Origin: DATLFI01 sp035524895
GTDB taxonomy: Bacteria; Acidobacteriota; Thermoanaerobaculia; Multivoradales; Multivoraceae
Reading direction: 5' to 3'
DNA: 26,240 nt
Assembly (NCBI GenBank): GCA_035524895.1
Contig: DATLFI010000115.1
Coordinates: forward strand, 1 to 26,240
This document shows, piece after piece, positions 23,493-26,240 of the stretch; the stretch's first letter is position 1; each line of letters begins with the position of its first letter. Made by a program: the position numbers and the translations under genes. A model generated the notes under the pieces. That model was not told where the DNA came from and did not search any database. It was given only the letters and a program-made list of their open reading frames with translations.

Positions 23493-24816
23493 AGACGACG
23501 CGCGGGTTGCTCCACCGCGCCATCAGGCAACGCCAGGCCTGCCGAGGATGGCTCCAGTTCAAGAGCTGGTAGAGCCCCTTGATCAGCAGGAGCCGCCAGC
23601 CCGCACCGAGCTTGCGGAAGACATCCCCGGCCAACACCGAGGTGACCGCCTCCTGCACGCGGAATGGGTTGGCCGGCTGCAGCATGAGCTTGCGCATTCC
23701 GGGAGAGTTGAAGCGCTCGATGAACCACGAGAACGTCGCGATGCCGTGCCGGACGCTTCGTTCCATCTCCGCGAACTTCCGCTCGGCAGTGCGCTCGTCG
23801 CGCAGGAAGGCATCGACCGCCTCCGCACCGAGGACGCCGCTGTTCATGCCCAGATACACGCCGCTGGAGAAGATCGGGTCGACGAAGGCGTAGGCGTCAC
23901 CGACCATGACCCAGCGGTCGCCGCGCATCCGAGTGGAACCATAGGAATAGTTTCCGGTCGCGCGCACCTCGGAGACCAGCCTGGCGTCACGCATGCGCTG
24001 GCGCATCTCGGGATGGCCGATCGCGATGGTCTGCATCAAGTACTCCTGCGGGGAGCACTTGCGGCGCTTCAGGTAGTCCGGGCGGCAAACGGCACCGACG
24101 CTCATGGTGCCGTCGCGCAACGGGATCATCCAGAACCACCCAAGCTCGAACCAGTAGACGCTGATGTTGCCCTCGTACTCGCCTCGGCGGCGCTCGACGT
24201 TCTCGAAGTGACCGAACATCGCGGCGCTGGCGTGGTGCCGGTTTCGAGTCTTGACGCCGAGCTTGTTGCCCAGCAAGGTGTCGCGGCCCGACGCGTCCAC
24301 CAGAAAGCGCGTCTCCCAGGTCGTCGTCCGGCCCTCTTCGTCGACCGTTTGGACCCTGGGGTTCCGGCCCTGGGTCAGCTCCACTCCCGTCGCCTTCACC
24401 CCCTCCAGGGTGCGAGCGCCCTTGGCCGCGCTGTTCCGAAACAGGAGCTCGTCGAATTCCGAGCGCCGGACCTCGTAGGCGTAGGGATGGTTCTTGTCGA
24501 GGGCAAAACCGAAGTCGAATTGGTGGTGACCCGAAACCTCGAGGGTGGAGTTGAAGTCCGCCCCCGGTTTCTTGATGCCGATCCGGTCTACCTGCTCGAG
24601 CACACCCAGGCGCTCGAAGATCGGCAGGTTCATCGGCAACAGCGACTCGCCGATGTGGAACCGCGGGTGCCGTTCCTTGTCGATCTGGACCACCGACCAG
24701 CCTCTCTCGGCCAGCAAGGCGGAGATGGTCGACCCGGCCGGGCCGCCCCCGATCACGAACGCATCGCAGTCGGTGGCCGTCGAGACCTGCGCGGGCGGAG
24801 GCTGCTGCTCGGGCAT
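23458..24816 (-). CDS. Flavin-dependent halogenase-like FAD oxidoreductase
   Basis: A 452-residue FAD enzyme of the flavin-dependent halogenase/monooxygenase family. The Rossmann FAD motif is G23-G-G-P-A-G28 in FVIGGGPAGST, followed by HIGESLLPMN (56-61 GESLLP), typical of the family. The halogenase hallmark W-x-W-x-I-P is present (W227-F-W229-M-I-P232). IKKPGADF (K82/K83) falls where phenolic-type halogenases carry the catalytic lysine. The second FAD block is MVGDAYAFVDPIFSSGVYLG. Such proteins occur in pigment (aryl polyene, xanthomonadin, flexirubin) and phenolic natural-product clusters; some no longer halogenate. The start ATG 24816 has only a weak ribosome binding site. It converges on the DUF2062-methyltransferase gene and overlaps its end by 35 bases, and it lies downstream of the 54-residue Cys/His gene. 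A geranylgeranyl-reductase-like role is the main alternative. Confidence 0.87.
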   Translation of the reverse strand: MPEQQPPPAQVSTATDCDAFVIGGGPAGSTISALLAERGWSVVQIDKERHPRFHIGESLLPMNLPIFERLGVLEQVDRIGIKKPGADFNSTLEVSGHHQFDFGFALDKNHPYAYEVRRSEFDELLFRNSAAKGARTLEGVKATGVELTQGRNPRVQTVDEEGRTTTWETRFLVDASGRDTLLGNKLGVKTRNRHHASAAMFGHFENVERRRGEYEGNISVYWFELGWFWMIPLRDGTMSVGAVCRPDYLKRRKCSPQEYLMQTIAIGHPEMRQRMRDARLVSEVRATGNYSYGSTRMRGDRWVMVGDAYAFVDPIFSSGVYLGMNSGVLGAEAVDAFLRDERTAERKFAEMERSVRHGIATFSWFIERFNSPGMRKLMLQPANPFRVQEAVTSVLAGDVFRKLGAGWRLLLIKGLYQLLNWSHPRQAWRCLMARWSNPRVVFSGGTTPLDQA

Positions 24817-24950
24817 GCCGCGCCATGCTATCCGCGGCAGGGGCAGTTACCGGGAGTAACGCCAAGATTCCACCAAGCTCTGCCGGCCTGGCGGCTCAGG
24901 GCGTCGGCCGCTCGCGGTTCCGGTGGCTCGGCTACCAGCCGGAGTAGCGG

Positions 24951-25115
24951 CTACTTGGCCGTCGTCTCGGGAACGGGGACCTGACCCGCGCGCTGGCGAG
25001 CACGCAGGATGGAGCACCATTCGCGGTGCTCGGCTATGGGCATACCGCACTCGACGCAGACGCGCACGCGCTCGACCGGCTTCTTGCTCCCGAACAGCTT
25101 CTTCAGCAGTGTCAT
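24951..25115 (-). CDS. Small Cys/His-rich protein, possible zinc ribbon (54 residues)
   Basis: From the ATG at 25115 the product begins MTLLKKLFGSKKPVERVRVC. Four potential zinc ligands follow the pattern C20-x2-C23-x6-H30-x3-C34 (CVECGMPIAEHREWC), ending in a basic helix (ILRARQRAGQ). CGGAG lies 7 bases upstream of the start. The in-frame extension above the ATG is not needed and has no ribosome binding site. It might bind zinc and nucleic acid or a protein partner; I do not recognise a named family. It lies 134 bases upstream of the halogenase-like gene on the same strand, with a small 5-bp stem-loop (24929-24941) between. Confidence 0.6.
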   Translation of the reverse strand: MTLLKKLFGSKKPVERVRVCVECGMPIAEHREWCSILRARQRAGQVPVPETTAK

Positions 25116-25199
25116 CTGAGTCTCCGGTGTCGCGCGTGGCTCGACGTCTCTAGGACACCACCGCACGGACTGTTGAGAGTACGCCAGCCGGGGTGGGCC

Positions 25200-25219
25200 G
25201 GTTTCACCACGGGCTGCTA
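25200..25219 (-). repeat. REP-like element, copy B
   Basis: On the minus strand this reads TAGCAGCCCGTGGTGAAACC, the same core as copies A and C with one G-to-A change (GGTGAAACC for GGTGGAACC). It is intergenic, 84 bases before the 54-residue gene's start (same strand sense) and 69 bases before the acetyltransferase start. No clean second arm is present, so it is a half-site or a degenerate copy. Confidence 0.75.
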
Positions 25220-25288
25220 TGCCCCAGTTCTAAGGACGCCCGAGTAGCCGCCCTGGTTACCGATCCTCGATGGCGGACGACAGATACC

Positions 25289-25900
25289 ATGGCCTCCATG
25301 AGCACGCCCTTGCTCCAGAGAGTCACCCTCGAGGGGCGCCACGTACGCCTCGAGCCGCTCGATCGCCACCACGTCGATCCTCTCGCCGAGGTCGGCCTCG
25401 ACCCTGAGATCTGGCTCTGGTCGCCCGAGCCCGTCCGCACCCGCGCCGACATACGCGCCTACGTCGAAGCGGCGCTCGACGGCCGCCGCCTGGGCACCAT
25501 GCTGCCGTTTGCCACGGTGGTGCGTGACAGCGACACCGTGGTTGGCTCGACGCGCTTTGGCGCCATCGACCTGCACCACCGCCGCGTGGAGGTGGGCTGG
25601 ACCTGGATCGCGCCGACCTGGCAGCGCACCGTGGTGAACACCGAGGCCAAGCTGCTGATGCTGGCGCACGCCTTCGAGGCCCTCGGTTGCCAGCGGGTGG
25701 AGCTCAAGACCGACGCCCTGAACGAGCGGTCGCGCAGCGCCATCACCCGGCTCGGGGCCATGCAGGAGGGCTTCTTCCGCAAGCACATGGTGACCACGAG
25801 CGGGCGCGTGCGCGACTCCGTGTACTTCTCGATCGTCGACGACGAATGGCCCCGGGTGCGTGCGCGGCTCGAGGCCAAGCTGGCCGAGCACGACGGGTAG
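25289..25900 (+). CDS. GNAT-family N-acetyltransferase (RimJ/RimL-like)
   Basis: A 203-residue acetyl-CoA-dependent acetyltransferase of the RimJ/RimL type. Landmarks: LEGRHVRLEPLDRHHVDPLA at the N-terminus, the central strand VEVGWTWIAPTWQRTVVNTE with the following helix AKLLMLAHAFEALGCQRVEL, and the C-terminal TDALNERSRSAITRLGAMQE segment that contributes to CoA binding, ending DSVYFSIVDDEWP. Cytoplasmic; the substrate is an amino group on an unknown protein or small molecule. Two ATGs are possible, 25289 and 25298; neither has a strong ribosome binding site, and I keep the first because GGCGGA lies about 10 bases upstream. Copy B of the palindromic repeat lies just before it and copy C just after. 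No partner gene is adjacent on the same strand. Confidence 0.88.
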   Translation: MASMSTPLLQRVTLEGRHVRLEPLDRHHVDPLAEVGLDPEIWLWSPEPVRTRADIRAYVEAALDGRRLGTMLPFATVVRDSDTVVGSTRFGAIDLHHRRVEVGWTWIAPTWQRTVVNTEAKLLMLAHAFEALGCQRVELKTDALNERSRSAITRLGAMQEGFFRKHMVTTSGRVRDSVYFSIVDDEWPRVRARLEAKLAEHDG

Positions 25901-26240
25901 CGCTTCTCCAACCTGACGCGGGTGCCGTCGCGCGTTCTGTTGCGCTCCACGGGTTTATCATCGGAGGGCAATGCTCCAGACACAGTTGGCTCGGCTCCTA
26001 GCAGCCCGTGGTGGAACCCCCGTGGGCTGCGTTGGGAGCGCCGTGGGGCCGGATGCTCATGCGGTGCGCGGGGAAGGTCCTTCGCCTGCAGCGACTCTAC
26101 CGGCGGCTCGGCGTTGGCGCGTGAGCGGTGGCGATGCTGGGTCACACGCTTCGCGAGCGCAACACCGCAGACGGCCCCACGCCGCCCCCTACCAGAGCCG
26201 CGCAGCGGCGACGTCGGTGCAGGCAAGCTGCCCGGGGCAG
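25901..26240. other. Non-coding right edge with repeat copy C
   Basis: After the acetyltransferase stop there is no convincing gene. A plus-strand frame beginning at ATG 25970 (preceded by GGAGGG) stays open to the window edge, but it runs straight through the repeat element and its translation turns into Arg/Ala/Pro/His-rich shadow-like sequence. The only recognisable structure is the repeat at 25999-26030. Confidence 0.45.
25999..26030 (+). repeat. REP-like element, copy C
   Basis: TAGCAGCCCGTGGTGGAACC starts at 25999 and continues with CCCGT, matching the right arm of copy A over 22 bases. GCAGCCC (26001-26007) can pair with GGGCTGC (26024-26030), so it forms a shorter hairpin than copy A, with a 16-nt loop. 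Confidence 0.8.

Noticed and set aside
25970..26240. Open plus-strand frame from ATG 25970 to the window edge, with GGAGGG before it
   Set aside because: It passes through repeat copy C and its translation looks like non-coding GC-rich sequence; the ribosome-binding-like string is too close to the ATG. It could be revisited with sequence beyond the window.

Overview
The window is a GC-rich chromosomal stretch from a diderm (Gram-negative) bacterium. Gene density is high, third codon positions are mostly G or C, there are several GTG starts and one likely TTG start, and many products carry signal peptides or lipoboxes. The gene mix (large secreted hypotheticals, an ASST-like sulfotransferase, ABC1/UbiB kinase, TPR proteins, TamB and Omp85 domains) would fit Acidobacteriota of the Thermoanaerobaculia type, or a similar GC-rich lineage. 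That placement is a guess from general impression. I found no rRNA, tRNA, CRISPR array, insertion sequence, integrase or phage gene.

Layout. 1-4015: a secreted hypothetical on the minus strand (305-1414), a secreted beta-rich hypothetical on the plus strand (1846-2652), a scar holding the C-terminal remnant of a probable PIN-domain toxin (2793-2957), then a secreted hypothetical (3074-3829) followed closely by a 56-residue candidate lipoprotein (3845-4015). 4045-8539, minus strand: an SLC13-type permease with two RCK_C domains, then an ASST-like lipoprotein and a GH16 lipoprotein that form a tight pair. 8714-15578, plus strand: an MBL-fold hydrolase, a class-V aminotransferase and an unknown protein form a probable operon; an ABC1/UbiB kinase, a secreted esterase-like hydrolase and a TPR protein follow.

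15703-21915, minus strand, is the highlight. A single uninterrupted frame of about 2070 codons joins a full-length TamB-like protein (inner-membrane anchor plus long periplasmic beta structure) to a set of POTRA-like modules and a C-terminal Omp85/TamA-type outer-membrane barrel. The two partners of the Translocation and Assembly Module, normally separate, are thus encoded as one polypeptide that would span the whole envelope.

Divergent from it, 22051-23492 encodes a 70-residue exported protein translationally coupled to a DUF2062-methyltransferase fusion. A flavin-dependent halogenase-like oxidoreductase (23458-24816, minus) converges on that gene and overlaps its 3' end. The methyltransferase and the halogenase-like protein resemble accessory enzymes of aryl-polyene/xanthomonadin-type pigment clusters, but no ketosynthase or acyl carrier protein lies in the window. 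A 54-residue Cys/His-rich protein and a GNAT acetyltransferase finish the window. A short palindromic repeat (core CAGCCCGTGGTGRAACC) occurs at three intergenic places, once as a perfect 18-bp hairpin between the TPR and TamB-Omp85 genes.
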